Assembly: GCA_963718295.1 (NCBI GenBank)
Contig: CAVQYV010000006.1
Location: 371,775-435,774 of the forward strand
Length of the DNA stretch: 64,000 nt
Source: CAVQYV01 sp963718295 [NCBI: uncultured Methylomirabilota bacterium]
GTDB lineage: Bacteria; Methylomirabilota; Methylomirabilia; CAVQYV01
Direction of reading: 5' to 3'
Position numbers and translations under genes: made by a program. The notes beneath the pieces are model-generated. The model had not been told where the DNA came from and did no database searches. It saw nothing but the letters and a program-made list of their open reading frames with translations. Each line of letters opens with the position of its first letter. The first letter of the stretch is position 1. Of the stretch, positions 18,617-27,888 are shown one piece after another.

Positions 18617-19258
18617 ATGGAGCAAGTAATCGCTGCCGGGACCGAGCGGCGCTTGGCTCACCTGAGACTCCTGGACGATCCCTTCAGCCACCGCCTGAAA
18701 AAGGGCCTCGAGCGGGAGGCGATCGATTTTGCTTGGGCCGCAGGCCAAGCTGCAGCAGAGTGGATCACCAGGAAATGGGGACAGGCACCAGAAGAGATTG
18801 CCGCTGCCCTGCGGGTGCCCGTTACCCGCAGCGATGAGCCGGCCCAGGCAGGCCCTTCGGTCCTATTCTCCGAATACCGCGACCGGCCACCGTCCATCAT
18901 CTTGTACGCTTGCTCCCTGGAGGAGACCAATGGACTGATCCGCGCCCACGGCCTGGAGGGGTTATTGGGATTGGCGGACGTGACCCCGGTCCATCTGGCC
19001 CATGAGCTCTATCACCACCTGGAAGGCAAAAAGCTCACGCCGGGCACCGCTGGCTTTCGGATCGAGACGGCCCGGCTGGGGCCGTTGCATTTTCGAACTG
19101 GGCTGCCATCCCTCTCCGAGATCGCGGCCGATCGCTTTGCCACGGCGCTCCTCGGCCTTAAGGTGCCGCCCAAAACGGTTGAATTCGTCACCCTCTTTCG
19201 CCTCAATCCGGATTATGCCTGGGGTTCACTGGCTCGCCTTCAGGCGCTGCCGGCGTAG
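18617..19258 (+). CDS. HExxH metalloprotease-like protein
   Basis: A 213-residue protein with H129-E130-L-Y-H133, a zinc-binding HExxH motif, and about 45 residues later SEIAADRFATALL, placed like the third-ligand helix (E..AD/NxFA) of IrrE/ImmA-type gluzincins. The N-terminal half is helical and unrecognised. No signal peptide, so it should act in the cytoplasm. The ATG at 18617 is preferred over an in-frame ATG at 18491 that would overlap the hydantoinase by 100 bases. Sitting between a hydantoinase and a permease copy, it may process or regulate one of these; this is inference. Confidence 0.6.
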   Translation: MEQVIAAGTERRLAHLRLLDDPFSHRLKKGLEREAIDFAWAAGQAAAEWITRKWGQAPEEIAAALRVPVTRSDEPAQAGPSVLFSEYRDRPPSIILYACSLEETNGLIRAHGLEGLLGLADVTPVHLAHELYHHLEGKKLTPGTAGFRIETARLGPLHFRTGLPSLSEIAADRFATALLGLKVPPKTVEFVTLFRLNPDYAWGSLARLQALPA

Positions 19259-19333
19259 TGTTTCCTGGGAGCGGAGGCCGTCCCGGGGCAAAGATCAACC
19301 AAAGGGCAAGGAGTGAAACAAGGGGAATAGGTT

Positions 19334-20616
19334 ATGGACATGCTGTCAGGTATTATAATGATTCTCGTCTACCTTGCCGTCGTGGTCTTCATCGTCCGGG
19401 GAGAGAGCCCGATCATCTCGCTCTTGCTCCTGGCCATCCTCTGGGCCGTCCTCTCCCGCGTCCCCGCCAAGGACATCCTGATCCAGATCCTGGATAAGGG
19501 TGGCACCGCCTATGCCAATGCGATCGTGATCATCGTCTTCGGTGCCTGGTTCGGCCAGGCCATGGTGCAGACGGGCATCGCCGAGAACATCATCCGCGGG
19601 GCCATCGAGCTGGCCGGGGATCGCCCGGTGATTGTCGCCATCGTGGTCTCGGTCGTCACCGGACTCCTCTTCACCTCCCTCTATGGAGTCGGCGCCGCCA
19701 TCTCCATCGGCGTCATCGCCCTGCCCATCATGATGTCCATGGGCATTCCCCCCTGGGTCGCCGCCCCCGCCTTCACCATGGCCATCGGGGCCGGCAACTA
19801 CGTGAACTTGGTGGAATTCAACATCTTCAAGCCCATGTTCCCCGGGATCGTCTACGATCAACCCTATCTCAAGTTCTATTTCGTGGGATGGGCCGTCTAT
19901 CTCTTGGCTGCCTGCGCCATGTCCTTCTTCAACCTGAAGGTCCGGGGGACCCGGAAGTATTCCGCGGTGAGCGTATCTCCTCCTCCCCCTGCCCGTCCCC
20001 AAATCCCCTGGTATGCCTACCTGGCCCCCGCGGTCCCGTGGTCATGGTGATCGCCTTCAAGTGGCCCATGATCCCGGCCTTCCTCCTGGGCATCCTCTAC
20101 GCCCTGGTCTCCACCCACTTTGGCAAGCGGAGGATCCGCCAGAGCATCGACCTCTTCCACAAGACCTTCTACGACGCCTTCCCCGATATCGCCACCATCG
20201 CTGCCTTGTGGATCATCTGCGGCATGCTGATCATCTGCGGCCAACTCCCGGCCGTCCAGAAGGTGCTCAACCCCGTCTTCGGTCCCCTCCTGCCCCATAC
20301 CCGCCTGGCGGCCGCGATCTTCTTTGCGGCCCTGGCCCCGCTGGCGATCTATCGGGGACCGTTTGCGGCCGTGGGAACCGGAGCCGCCTTGCTGGCGATG
20401 TTCTTGAACGCCAAGGCGCTCTCGCCCCTTTACCTGTACTGCGTCTGGAGAGGGGCTTTATGCCTCCAGGGAAGCCAGGACCCCACCAACTCCTGGACCC
20501 TCTGGACCATCGGCTACACCAAGGTCACCCACCGTCAGTTCCTCCAGACGGCGCTGCCCTGGGGATGGCTGATGGTGGCCATCAACGCATTTTTGGCCTA
20601 CTTCATGGTGCCATAG
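19334..20616 (+). pseudogene. Ion-transporter permease copy 2, single-base frameshift
   Basis: Nearly identical to 15126-16409 from its first codon to its last. One T is missing at about 20034 (GCGGTCCCG against GCGGTTCCCG), which shifts the frame after residue ~234; the remaining half is intact in another frame to 20616. Outside one block the copies differ at only about eight positions, whereas 20361-20470 has about 27 differences in ~113 bases against 16153-16262. The frameshift would leave only the first half of the carrier. It may be real inactivation of a redundant copy or an assembly/sequencing error in a repeat. Confidence 0.8.
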
Positions 20617-20803
20617 AGAGGACGATCTGAAGGAGGAACTGGCCCGGCAGATCCTGGAAGCGGATTGCTGGCTATGAAAAGGAGGGATCTGGGGAGGCGT
20701 CGCCCGATCTGCAGGGGATCGGCCTCAGATTGGCGGTGCCTTTTGCATTTTCATTTGCGGGGAAATCGGGGAAAAGTGGAAGGAAATAGGTGATGAGCCC
20801 TTC
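20617..20803. other. Short intergenic region between convergent genes
   Basis: Holds a short frame ending DDLKEELARQILEADCWL and a stop, perhaps the tail of a lost gene, but nothing identifiable. Confidence 0.25.
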
Positions 20804-21786
20804 TCAATGGAAAAAGTAACGAAATGCCCCGATAGCCCTGCCGTCAAAATACCTCTCGCCCCCGATGCCAGCCGAGTATTCCAGATATGCACCGAGATTC
20901 CTGGTCAACATGGAACCAAACTGAAAACGCAGCTCTCCACTGGTCTTTCTGGCCTCGAAGTCATGATACAGCCTCGGCTCCACGATGATATAGCTGCCGG
21001 GAGAGGTATAAATCAGGTTGATGAGGCGTAGGGTAAGCAGGTTTGAGTTCTCGACCCCGTCTTCCTTCTTGGCGATGGTGAACTTCTCATACACCGCTGG
21101 CACGATGGTGTAGGTCTTGTTGAACTTGTAAGGAAGAAACAGGCGGGGTTCCAGGTCGTAGCGCCCCGCCCCCCCGCCCCCATCGAAGTCCCCCGTGGGC
21201 AAGGTAAGGTTTGTAACGTAGACCAGCCCGAAGTTCTGGTCGGGGGAGATATAGGGAACATAGCCGTGCCTCAGGATGATGTCCCCCATCATCCAGTCTT
21301 CCGAGTGCCCGGGCGTGTTGATCCTCACCATGGGGATCTCATCGAACCCAAAGGACATCCTGAGAGAAGGGATGGCATAGCTACCCAACAGGATCGGCCG
21401 GATCACATAACCGGTGCCCTCCAGGAAGGTCTGCTCGTATTTCAGCTCCATGCGGGAAGTCAGCTCGAAGCGAATGGGACCGGGGACTTCTTTGATTGCC
21501 GTCTTCTGCTGGGCGTCCAGTTGCTGGGTGCCTTGCGCCTGGGCATCTGCCGGTGGTTTGCGGCCCTGCTCCGCGGCTGCCTCAACTGCGGGCTGCTGTT
21601 GCGCTGCCGTCCTTGATCCGTTGCCGGCTGTGGCTTGGAATCCGCCGCAATGACTCCAGTCCGTTCCTTCGCCCCTGGCTCCTCTGCGGCTACCCTCCTC
21701 AGACAGACGGATCCGGAGGCCAGCAGCAACAGACATGCCACCCCGATGCATAGCAAAGAAATTCTGATTCGATGGTAGTAGGTCAT
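20804..21786 (-). pseudogene. Outer-membrane beta-barrel protein, frameshifted N-terminus
   Basis: The true start seems to be ATG 21786, giving a signal peptide (RISLLCIGVACLLLLASGSV) and KPQPATDQ, after which the reading continues one frame over as AAQQQPAVEAAAEQGRKPPA, a Gln/Ala-rich linker, and then a barrel-like region of alternating strands (IVPAVYEKFTIAKK, YIIVEPRLYHDFEARK) ending in GAFRYFFH. The frame change is near 21610-21625. The whole would be about 327 residues. The mature part looks like a 'transporter' type outer-membrane barrel (meta-pathway/phenol-degradation relatives), role unknown. Either a single-base error or an inactivated gene. Confidence 0.6.
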
Positions 21787-21975
21787 CCGTATGGAAATCT
21801 CTCTTTCCCAGGGGGTTCGATCCAGGTCCTTGGAGTATGTGAGTCCTCAACCGGATCACAATTCTCGGGAACATACTTTTTTCTAAAGATCGGTGTCAAG
21901 GAATTTCTGCGAGGATGCGGGAGAGGCAAGAGTGGGGACTCGTCCCTCGCCCTGAGACCCAGCACAAGAAATGTG

Positions 21976-22004
21976 TTGACAGCAGAAATCGGCAAGTGTA
22001 AATA
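21976..22004 (+). promoter_or_regulatory. Sigma70-type promoter
   Basis: TTGACA at 21976-21981, 17 bases, TAAATA at 21999-22004. It would give a ~290-base leader to the Nramp-related gene at 22300. The rest of the 21787-22299 gap holds no supported gene. Confidence 0.55.
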
Positions 22005-22299
22005 ACGACCCGGAGGTGAATCACCCGTTGTCGAGGATTTCATAGGGCTTCATTTCGCCGTCGAGTGAATCCCTTGGTTGCCTTGGGGCAGGAGGTGGAT
22101 CGAGATTGGGATGAGAATCGGCATCGGAGGAGCTGGGCCCTTTCAGTTTTCGGTGCCTTTTTCTGTTTGCGGGATGGACCCCTTTTACCTCTTTCGCCTG
22201 ATGCGCTCCGCCATTCCTGGAAAGCCAATATTCATTTCATTGGTGGTAGAATCCACTATCGTGAGTCCTTAGGCCAATCGCGGCCAGGGAGGAGAGGCT

Positions 22300-23763
22300 A
22301 TGACAACCCAGCAAGAGGATGTGAAAAAGACGTTTCCCTTTCCGGAGCCTGACGGGGTGTTCGCAGAGCGTTTCTCCACCAGGAAGCTATGGCGCTGCCT
22401 GGCATTTTTCGGGCCTGCGGCCGTAGTCGCCTCCATTTCAGTGGGGGCGGGGGAAACGGTATTGGCGGTGCGCACCGGGGCTTGGGCAGGCTATGGGCTC
22501 CTTTGGCTGGTGATGCTGGCCGCTTTGACCAAGAACCTGTTCTTGCAGTATGCTCTGGGCCGCTACACCGTCGTTACCGGGGAGTATCTGGGCGATGCGT
22601 GGGCCCGCGTACCCGGGCCCAAAGGATGGTTTCTTTGGTTCATCCTGCTCATAGAGGTCACGATGGCTCCCTTCTTCGTGGCGGCCATCGCCGGGGCTTG
22701 CGGGGGCCTCGTGAAGACAATCTTTGGCTTCGGAGACCCGAGGCTATGGGGTACCTTCTTTGCCCTGTTTGCCCTCGCCCTCGGCCTCGGCGTCAGCTAT
22801 GGCAAGATGGAGCAGCAACAGATCATCATCTGCGGAGTGTTAGTCCTGGGTACCCTAATCGGTGCCATCATAAGCTCCCCCTCCCTCCTGGAGATCCTGA
22901 AGGGAACCTTCTCCTTCGGCTACATTCCGCCCTATCCCGACTGGGTGCAGGCGGATCCCAACTTCCTCAAACGCTCCAAGCTCTTGGAGCTCGCTACCGT
23001 CTTCGGTTACATCGGCGGGAGCATGACCGTATATGTAGTCTATCCCCACTGGACGGCACTTCATAAATGGGGTATGACCGGCTCCCCCCACATCGAGGAG
23101 ATAAGGGATTTTGCCCGGGAGAGGGGGGCCATCTACCTTTCCCCTGACCCCAAGGAAGTGCAAAAGGGCCGTACCCACCTCACCACGATCCGCTGGGATG
23201 TCGGAATGGGAGCGTTTGTCCTGCTGTTTGTGAGCTGTGCTTTTGTGATTGCGGGAGCGACGGTGCTTCATCCCCGCCACTTGCTCCCCGGGGGGTTCGC
23301 CCTCCTATCCCATCAGAGGACGATCTGGGAGCAAATGAGCCCTCTCATGGTTCCAGTCTACTACATCTCGGTCCTGGCTGCCCTCTGGGGCACTCTCTAC
23401 GCCCTCCCGGAGATGTATGCGAGGCTCACCCACGAATTCTTAGGTGCCCTTGTAATGGCAGTCCGGCGAGCGCCTTACCGAAGGGTCTTTCTGTCCGTAG
23501 GCATCTACATCGGGGTGGTTTGCATCGTCGTGATCTGGAGCGGGATGCAGCCGGTCACCATCATGGATATTGCAGCCATGCTCTCCACCAATATCGGGAT
23601 TATGATGGTCTGCTTCGGAGCTTTTTGGCTCAATCAATCTCTGCCCAGGCAGTACCGCATGGGGAGGACGGTGCTGGTGGGAATGGTCATCACGGCCTTC
23701 ATGCTGACCCTGGTTTCGGTGCTCTCAGTCACTCAGATGTGGGCCAAGTACATCGGCCATTGA
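22300..23763 (+). CDS. Nramp-related transporter (copy A)
   Basis: A 487-residue membrane protein with about eleven hydrophobic segments. TM1 (FFGPAAVVASISVGAGETVL) corresponds to the unwound first helix of Nramp metal carriers, but the metal-binding DPGN is replaced by VGAGE. The second unwound helix region (GYIGGSMTVYVVYPHW) has YPH where metal carriers have MPH. It is therefore an Nramp-fold carrier that probably does not take classical divalent metals. About 750 bases downstream is a paralogue, with an IS200-type transposase between. Promoter at 21976. Confidence 0.75.
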   Translation: MTTQQEDVKKTFPFPEPDGVFAERFSTRKLWRCLAFFGPAAVVASISVGAGETVLAVRTGAWAGYGLLWLVMLAALTKNLFLQYALGRYTVVTGEYLGDAWARVPGPKGWFLWFILLIEVTMAPFFVAAIAGACGGLVKTIFGFGDPRLWGTFFALFALALGLGVSYGKMEQQQIIICGVLVLGTLIGAIISSPSLLEILKGTFSFGYIPPYPDWVQADPNFLKRSKLLELATVFGYIGGSMTVYVVYPHWTALHKWGMTGSPHIEEIRDFARERGAIYLSPDPKEVQKGRTHLTTIRWDVGMGAFVLLFVSCAFVIAGATVLHPRHLLPGGFALLSHQRTIWEQMSPLMVPVYYISVLAALWGTLYALPEMYARLTHEFLGALVMAVRRAPYRRVFLSVGIYIGVVCIVVIWSGMQPVTIMDIAAMLSTNIGIMMVCFGAFWLNQSLPRQYRMGRTVLVGMVITAFMLTLVSVLSVTQMWAKYIGH

Positions 23764-23890
23764 GTTTTCCTGCCTGAAATAGAGGGGCAGGAGTCAAGTC
23801 TTGCGGGCCTGTTGCCCAAATCCCTTGAATCCCTTCGGGTCTTATTCCCCGAAGCTTGCTGCGTAGAAGTCATTGTGAGATATTGGCCAT

Positions 23891-24379
23891 GTGAGCGAGT
23901 ATATTCACAAGAGCCATAATGTATCTGTGATTTTGTATCATCTGGTCTGTCCGGCAAAATATCGTCGTGTTGTGTTCACGAGGGAAGTGGATACGGTCTT
24001 GAAGGAAGTATGTTTGGAAATAGCAAAGCGTTACGAGATCCAATTCCTGGAGATTGGTGTGGACAATGATCATGTCCACTTCTTGATCCAATCGGTGCCG
24101 ATGCACAGTCCCACGAAGTTAGCAAAGATCATCAAGAGCATAACAGCCCGTGAGATATTCGCACGGGTCCCCTCGGTGAAGCAGGCATTGTGGGGCGGTG
24201 AGTTTTGGACCAAGGGGTATTTCATCAGCACCGCCGGAAGATCCGGTAATGAGAAAACCATATCGGACTATGTCAAAGAGCAGGGACGTGTGAAGGAATA
24301 TCGACAGCTGCATCAAGAGCAGTTGGAATTATTTTCAAAGGGTTCTATAATAAAGAGAAAAGGAGGTGATGGGGAGTAG
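23891..24379 (+). CDS. tnpA: IS200/IS605-type Y1 transposase (TnpA)
   Basis: A 162-residue HUH transposase: YHLVCPAKYRRVVFTREVD is the family start, DHVHFLIQSV holds the HUH metal-binding pair, and the helix after FISTAGRSGNEKTISDYVKE includes the region of the catalytic Tyr. Such enzymes move single strands without target duplication and recognise subterminal hairpins. No TnpB is present, so it is an IS200-like element. The start codon may be GTG/ATG near 23891; a Shine-Dalgarno is weak, as usual for IS200. It has inserted between two paralogous transporter genes without breaking either. Confidence 0.85.
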   Translation: MSEYIHKSHNVSVILYHLVCPAKYRRVVFTREVDTVLKEVCLEIAKRYEIQFLEIGVDNDHVHFLIQSVPMHSPTKLAKIIKSITAREIFARVPSVKQALWGGEFWTKGYFISTAGRSGNEKTISDYVKEQGRVKEYRQLHQEQLELFSKGSIIKRKGGDGE

Positions 24380-24443
24380 CCGTTGGAATAAACGGAGAGA
24401 ACACACACTTCATTGTTTATTAATTTGTGGGTTATTTGGCAAG

Positions 24444-24475
24444 GCTTAATCGCGGGGACGGGTTGCCGGTTAAGC
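24444..24475 (+). repeat. Subterminal hairpin of IS200-type element
   Basis: GCTTAATCG and CGGTTAAGC form a 9-bp imperfect stem around a 14-base loop 65 bases after tnpA, in the place of the right-end hairpin that Y1 transposases recognise. Confidence 0.5.
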
Positions 24476-24557
24476 GGAATGTTATAGTTCCAAGACATTT
24501 CCCGAAATGCTAATACAATGAGTGAACAAGAAAACAAAGAAAAAAAAGGAGGAGGTC

Positions 24558-26024
24558 ATGGCAGAAACAAGTCAGCAAACCTATCCCGGCGGCAAGGGGC
24601 CGGCTTTCCCCGTGACCGACATGCCGGAATCGCGGTGGGGAAAGATGACGCCCAAGCAGACCTTCCTGATGATGGGGCCGGCCATCATCGCGTTGGGCGG
24701 TTCGATTGGGGGCGGCGAATGGCTCATTGGTCCCGCAATGTTCGTCAAGTACGGACTCGTGCTCCTATGGGTCACCACCCTTTCGACCACCCTCCAGACC
24801 TTCCTCAACCTCGAGATGACTCGCTACACCCTGGTCACCGGTGAGCCGATCACGATCGGGTTCATGCGACTGGCTCCGGGCAAGAACTTCTGGGGCTGGC
24901 TCTTCACAATTGCCGGATTCATCGAACGCGCCATGCCGGGCTGGGCACTTGCCTGCGCCACGGCAGTCGCCGCAATGCAGTTGCGCAGGATCCCCGCCCT
25001 CGCGGATAAGCCCGTCGTCATCTTCTGGGCGTACTTCATCTTTATCGGGCTCGGCGTCCTGATCTCCATCGGAGGCAAGGTCGAGAAAACCTTGGAGATC
25101 GTCCAGTGGATCATGGTGCCAACCATCCTCATCGCTCTCATTGTGCTCGACGCCTTCCTGGCGCCCGCCTCCACCTGGGGCCAGGCCCTGGTCGGCTACG
25201 TCAGTTTCGGAGCGATGCCGCCGGGGGTCGACATCCTGATGTTCGGCGCGCTGGTCGGTTACTCGGCCTACGGAGGGTTCGGCAATACCTGCCTCACCAA
25301 CTGGTATCGCGACAAAGGCTACGGGATGGCGGCAAAGATCGGCTACATCCCGGCCGCCGTCGGCGGCAGGGAAGTCCACGTTTCGCCGTCCGGGAATATG
25401 CCCGCCCCAACCTCGGAGAACGTCGCACGGTTCAGGGGATGGTGGAAACTCCTGAACTTCGACCAGTGGGCCATATTCTGGGTGGGAGGCTGTCTCGGGA
25501 TGGCTTTGCCCGGCATGCTTTATGTGAGTCAGCTTCCGCGCGGGACGACTCTCGCGCCCTGGGGCATCGCGGTCGCCGCGGCACAGCGGTTCGGGACCCT
25601 GGGCCTTTACATGATCGCCGCGATGGGGTTCTGGATCATGTTCTCCAGCTCCATGAGCAACATCGATCTGGTGCCGCGGCAATGCACCGACATGCTCTGG
25701 TACGCGTCCCCGCGGGTGCGCAAGTGGGTCAAGAATGACATCCGCAAACTCTACTATGTTCTGTTGCTTGCGGTGCTCGTATGGGGTACAATCTACGTGA
25801 ACATCACCCTGCCGATTATCATCCTTGCGATCAGCGCCAACGTCGCCAACTTTACGATGGCGCTATCAGCCATATTGACGGTCATCGTCAACCGCAAGTT
25901 CCTGGCCAAGGAATTTCGGCCGAAAGTCTGGCGTGAAGTTGTAATGATTGCGGCCACCGTTTTCTATGGCTTCTTCTTCACCCTCTTCGTCTTGACGCAG
26001 TTCCTCGGTGTCAAATTGCACTGA
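24558..26024 (+). CDS. Nramp-related transporter (copy B)
   Basis: A 488-residue protein with eleven to twelve hydrophobic segments. TM1 reads MMGPAIIALGGSIGGGEWLI, again Nramp-like but lacking DPGN (here GGSIGGGE), and the second unwound region is GGFGNTCLTNWYRDKGYG. Its first helix pattern (GPA...GGGE) is shared with copy A at 22300, but overall identity looks low, so these are old paralogues. The ATG at 24558 is chosen over 24522 because AAGGAGGAGG lies directly before it. A perfect terminator follows the stop by 18 bases, so it is probably transcribed alone. Confidence 0.75.
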   Translation: MAETSQQTYPGGKGPAFPVTDMPESRWGKMTPKQTFLMMGPAIIALGGSIGGGEWLIGPAMFVKYGLVLLWVTTLSTTLQTFLNLEMTRYTLVTGEPITIGFMRLAPGKNFWGWLFTIAGFIERAMPGWALACATAVAAMQLRRIPALADKPVVIFWAYFIFIGLGVLISIGGKVEKTLEIVQWIMVPTILIALIVLDAFLAPASTWGQALVGYVSFGAMPPGVDILMFGALVGYSAYGGFGNTCLTNWYRDKGYGMAAKIGYIPAAVGGREVHVSPSGNMPAPTSENVARFRGWWKLLNFDQWAIFWVGGCLGMALPGMLYVSQLPRGTTLAPWGIAVAAAQRFGTLGLYMIAAMGFWIMFSSSMSNIDLVPRQCTDMLWYASPRVRKWVKNDIRKLYYVLLLAVLVWGTIYVNITLPIIILAISANVANFTMALSAILTVIVNRKFLAKEFRPKVWREVVMIAATVFYGFFFTLFVLTQFLGVKLH

Positions 26025-26042
26025 GCAGGGTAAGTCAAGTAC

Positions 26043-26080
26043 AGTATGCCCCATCCTTTCCGGATGGGGCATACTTTTTG
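26043..26080 (+). terminator. Rho-independent terminator
   Basis: A perfect 14-bp stem (AGTATGCCCCATCC with its complement at 26062-26075), 5-base loop and TTTTT tail, 18 bases after the Nramp-related gene B. Confidence 0.9.
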
Positions 26081-26084
26081 GTGA

Positions 26085-26260
26085 ATGGCAGGCTGCGCGG
26101 TTTCTGCCTCCACCGCGACAGCCTGTTGCATTAGGCGCAGAAAAAGCTTGCCCCGGTGGGCAGAGGTCCGACGGTTGAACCGAAAGACGAATTCGTTGAG
26201 GTAGCTACTGAGATGTTCGTGACTGATGGATCCTGGATGAGTCCCCAGCAACCAACGTTT
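26085..26260 (-). pseudogene. Fragment of an IS1595-family transposase
   Basis: The minus-strand frame reads EHLSSYLNEFVFRFNRRTSA and GKLFLRLMQQAVAVE, the C-terminal end of an IS1595 (ISXO2-like) transposase, clearly related to the complete one at 34065-35012 (HLDYYLDEFTFRFNRRTS). Only about 50 residues survive. It is a scar from an earlier insertion or deletion. Confidence 0.75.
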
Positions 26261-26400
26261 GAAAAGAGATCACTGCTGTCCAAATTAGCTGACGATCCGG
26301 AATCCACGCCTTGATTTCGTTGATCTTTGGGACAAGATTTTACCCTTCTGAAGAATTCCTTACCATAGAGACGAATGCGAATTCATTAAAACATTCTCGG

Positions 26401-26790
26401 TCAGCCTGTCTCCTCCCGACCCAACAGCTTCATCAGGGCGGCCTCCTGTTCCAACTCCCGCAGATCTTCCAGCGTTTGGCCTCCACCCTGCAGCATCAGA
26501 ACCAAGCTCTCCACCAAGGCGGAGGGGGCATAGCCCCGGTTGCTGCCCGGAGCGGGCAGATGCTGATCCGATAGCTGTCTCAAACCCAGGCCATGGTTGT
26601 ACTCCGCCAGCAGGGCGAGCCCGCCATGGGCGGTGAGTTGCTCCTCGGTGCTTTCGATCTTGAATCCCAAGACGGTTTGTCGTATCCTGCGCATGAGCCC
26701 TCCTTGGTCTGATGGGATTTCACCTTTCAGGTAAGCCATTATACTCACCGAAACCCCTGATACCAAGAGGGCTTTTTCGTCTATTTGGGG
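26401..26790 (-). pseudogene. N-terminal fragment of an IS1380-type transposase
   Basis: About 97 residues from MRRIRQTVLGFKIE through ALLAEYNHGLGLRQLSDQ to LEDLRELEQEAALMKLLG match the start of IS1380-family transposases (usually ~430-470 residues); the DDE core is missing. The 5' end and terminal repeat lie at about 26660-26790 and recur at 33905-34027. Together with the IS1595 fragment it forms a transposon scar. Confidence 0.7.
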
Positions 26791-26985
26791 GGTCTATCGC
26801 TGTCTTGGAAAGGCAGTAAAACCAAGCGAAGGTGAATTCGGCCACGAGGGGGCCAATAGAAGCGCATAGCGAGCGCACTGCTCGCAGCTCTGCTGGGCAA
26901 TCAGCGAGCGAACGCGGAGATAAGAGAGAATTCCTTGCATCTGAAGATCCTCTGCAGCTCTGGTGCGGGGAGCTTCAAAAGATCC

Positions 26986-27013
26986 TTGACAACGTTGGGG
27001 TTACGCGTATAAA
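26986..27013 (+). promoter_or_regulatory. Strong sigma70-type promoter
   Basis: TTGACA at 26986-26991, 16 bases, TATAAA at 27008-27013. Points to the secreted-protein genes beginning at 27249, with a leader of about 230 bases that shows no clear riboswitch. Confidence 0.65.
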
Positions 27014-27248
27014 AAAGATATCTCAAGGACAGAGGAAAAGAATCACACGGGGAAGAAGAAATCTCCTTTTTCCCTTTTTTTGTATCATGGTGCCCTGGCT
27101 CCGGATCGTCTAAGATCTTGATCATAGATCCGGGCCCAGAATGAATCTATATTTGTGTTGATTACATCTAAATGAGGGGATTTGTACCGCCGAAGGCTCC
27201 GGCTTTTCGAGTTGGCCGACAACCCATAGGAGGATTCAGGAGGATGAA

Positions 27249-27791
27249 ATGACTATGAGACGAGGTTTTTCGCGATTGCTTATCTTCGCCTTCGGGCTCA
27301 CTCTGGTCCTGGGGTTCCTGATGATCGGACCCAGCCAGAGTAATGCCGCCGAGGAAACCCAACTGCAAATCAACGGGTACGAGGGGGCGCTCAAGCCATC
27401 GGAGGTTCCTGCGGCCCTCGTTGCCATCAAGGAGCTGAAGATAGGAGATCCGCCCTTTTTAAAGGGGCTGGACACTCCAGAAGGATATGGGATTGCCTCC
27501 TGCGAAAGCGGGGTATTGCAGAAGGGCTCGGTTCAGGTTCACATCTTCAAGCTGCATTTTCAGTCCGAGGATCAGGCGACCTCGGTGATCCAATTGAAAC
27601 GCAACCCCTCGAAGAAGGGTCGCGCCCCCCTCACCGTCGAAGATTCGACAAATTGCAGGACTCCCTACTTTGGCCTTTATTTCGATGGAACCGACTGGTC
27701 CGGCTACCGCAGGGAGAAGGAGACCCTGGTCCTTCTGAAAGGCCCAGTCTCTCAGGAGGACTTCTATCGGTTCATGGAGAAGGCGATTTGA
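27249..27791 (+). CDS. Exported protein: stand-alone form of a shared C-terminal domain
   Basis: A 180-residue protein with a signal peptide (FSRLLIFAFGLTLVLGFLMI, cleavage near SNAAEE). Its mature part is a ~135-residue domain that also forms the C-terminal end of the two binding proteins encoded next: IGDPPFLKG, a following GVLQKGSVQVHIFKLHFQSE, and FGLYFDGTDWSGYRREKETL align with GRPPFLRE, KGDVRVPLFKLVFRSE and FGVYTDGTFWSGYKR in the 29663 protein. I do not recognise the domain. It probably acts in the periplasm alongside the binding proteins. Ribosome binding site CAGGAGGA is close to the ATG; an ATG two codons later is equally possible. Confidence 0.65.
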   Translation: MTMRRGFSRLLIFAFGLTLVLGFLMIGPSQSNAAEETQLQINGYEGALKPSEVPAALVAIKELKIGDPPFLKGLDTPEGYGIASCESGVLQKGSVQVHIFKLHFQSEDQATSVIQLKRNPSKKGRAPLTVEDSTNCRTPYFGLYFDGTDWSGYRREKETLVLLKGPVSQEDFYRFMEKAI

Positions 27792-27888
27792 TCGATGGGG
27801 ATGACAGATGCCTTAATGAGCCACCCTGACAGTGAACCCCAGTTCGTATCTGTCCTTGTGGAGAATAATAGAAAGGAGAAAAGGCAAC

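Noticed and set aside
16936-18618. A 560-codon open frame on the minus strand across the hydantoinase gene
   Set aside because: It is opposite to a clear ASKHA-family gene, is His/Asp/Gly-rich like a GC-rich shadow, and has no recognisable domain or start signal.
26832-27113. A 93-codon plus-strand frame between the IS1380 scar and the 27249 gene
   Set aside because: No ribosome binding site, no recognisable sequence, and it contains the promoter at 26986.
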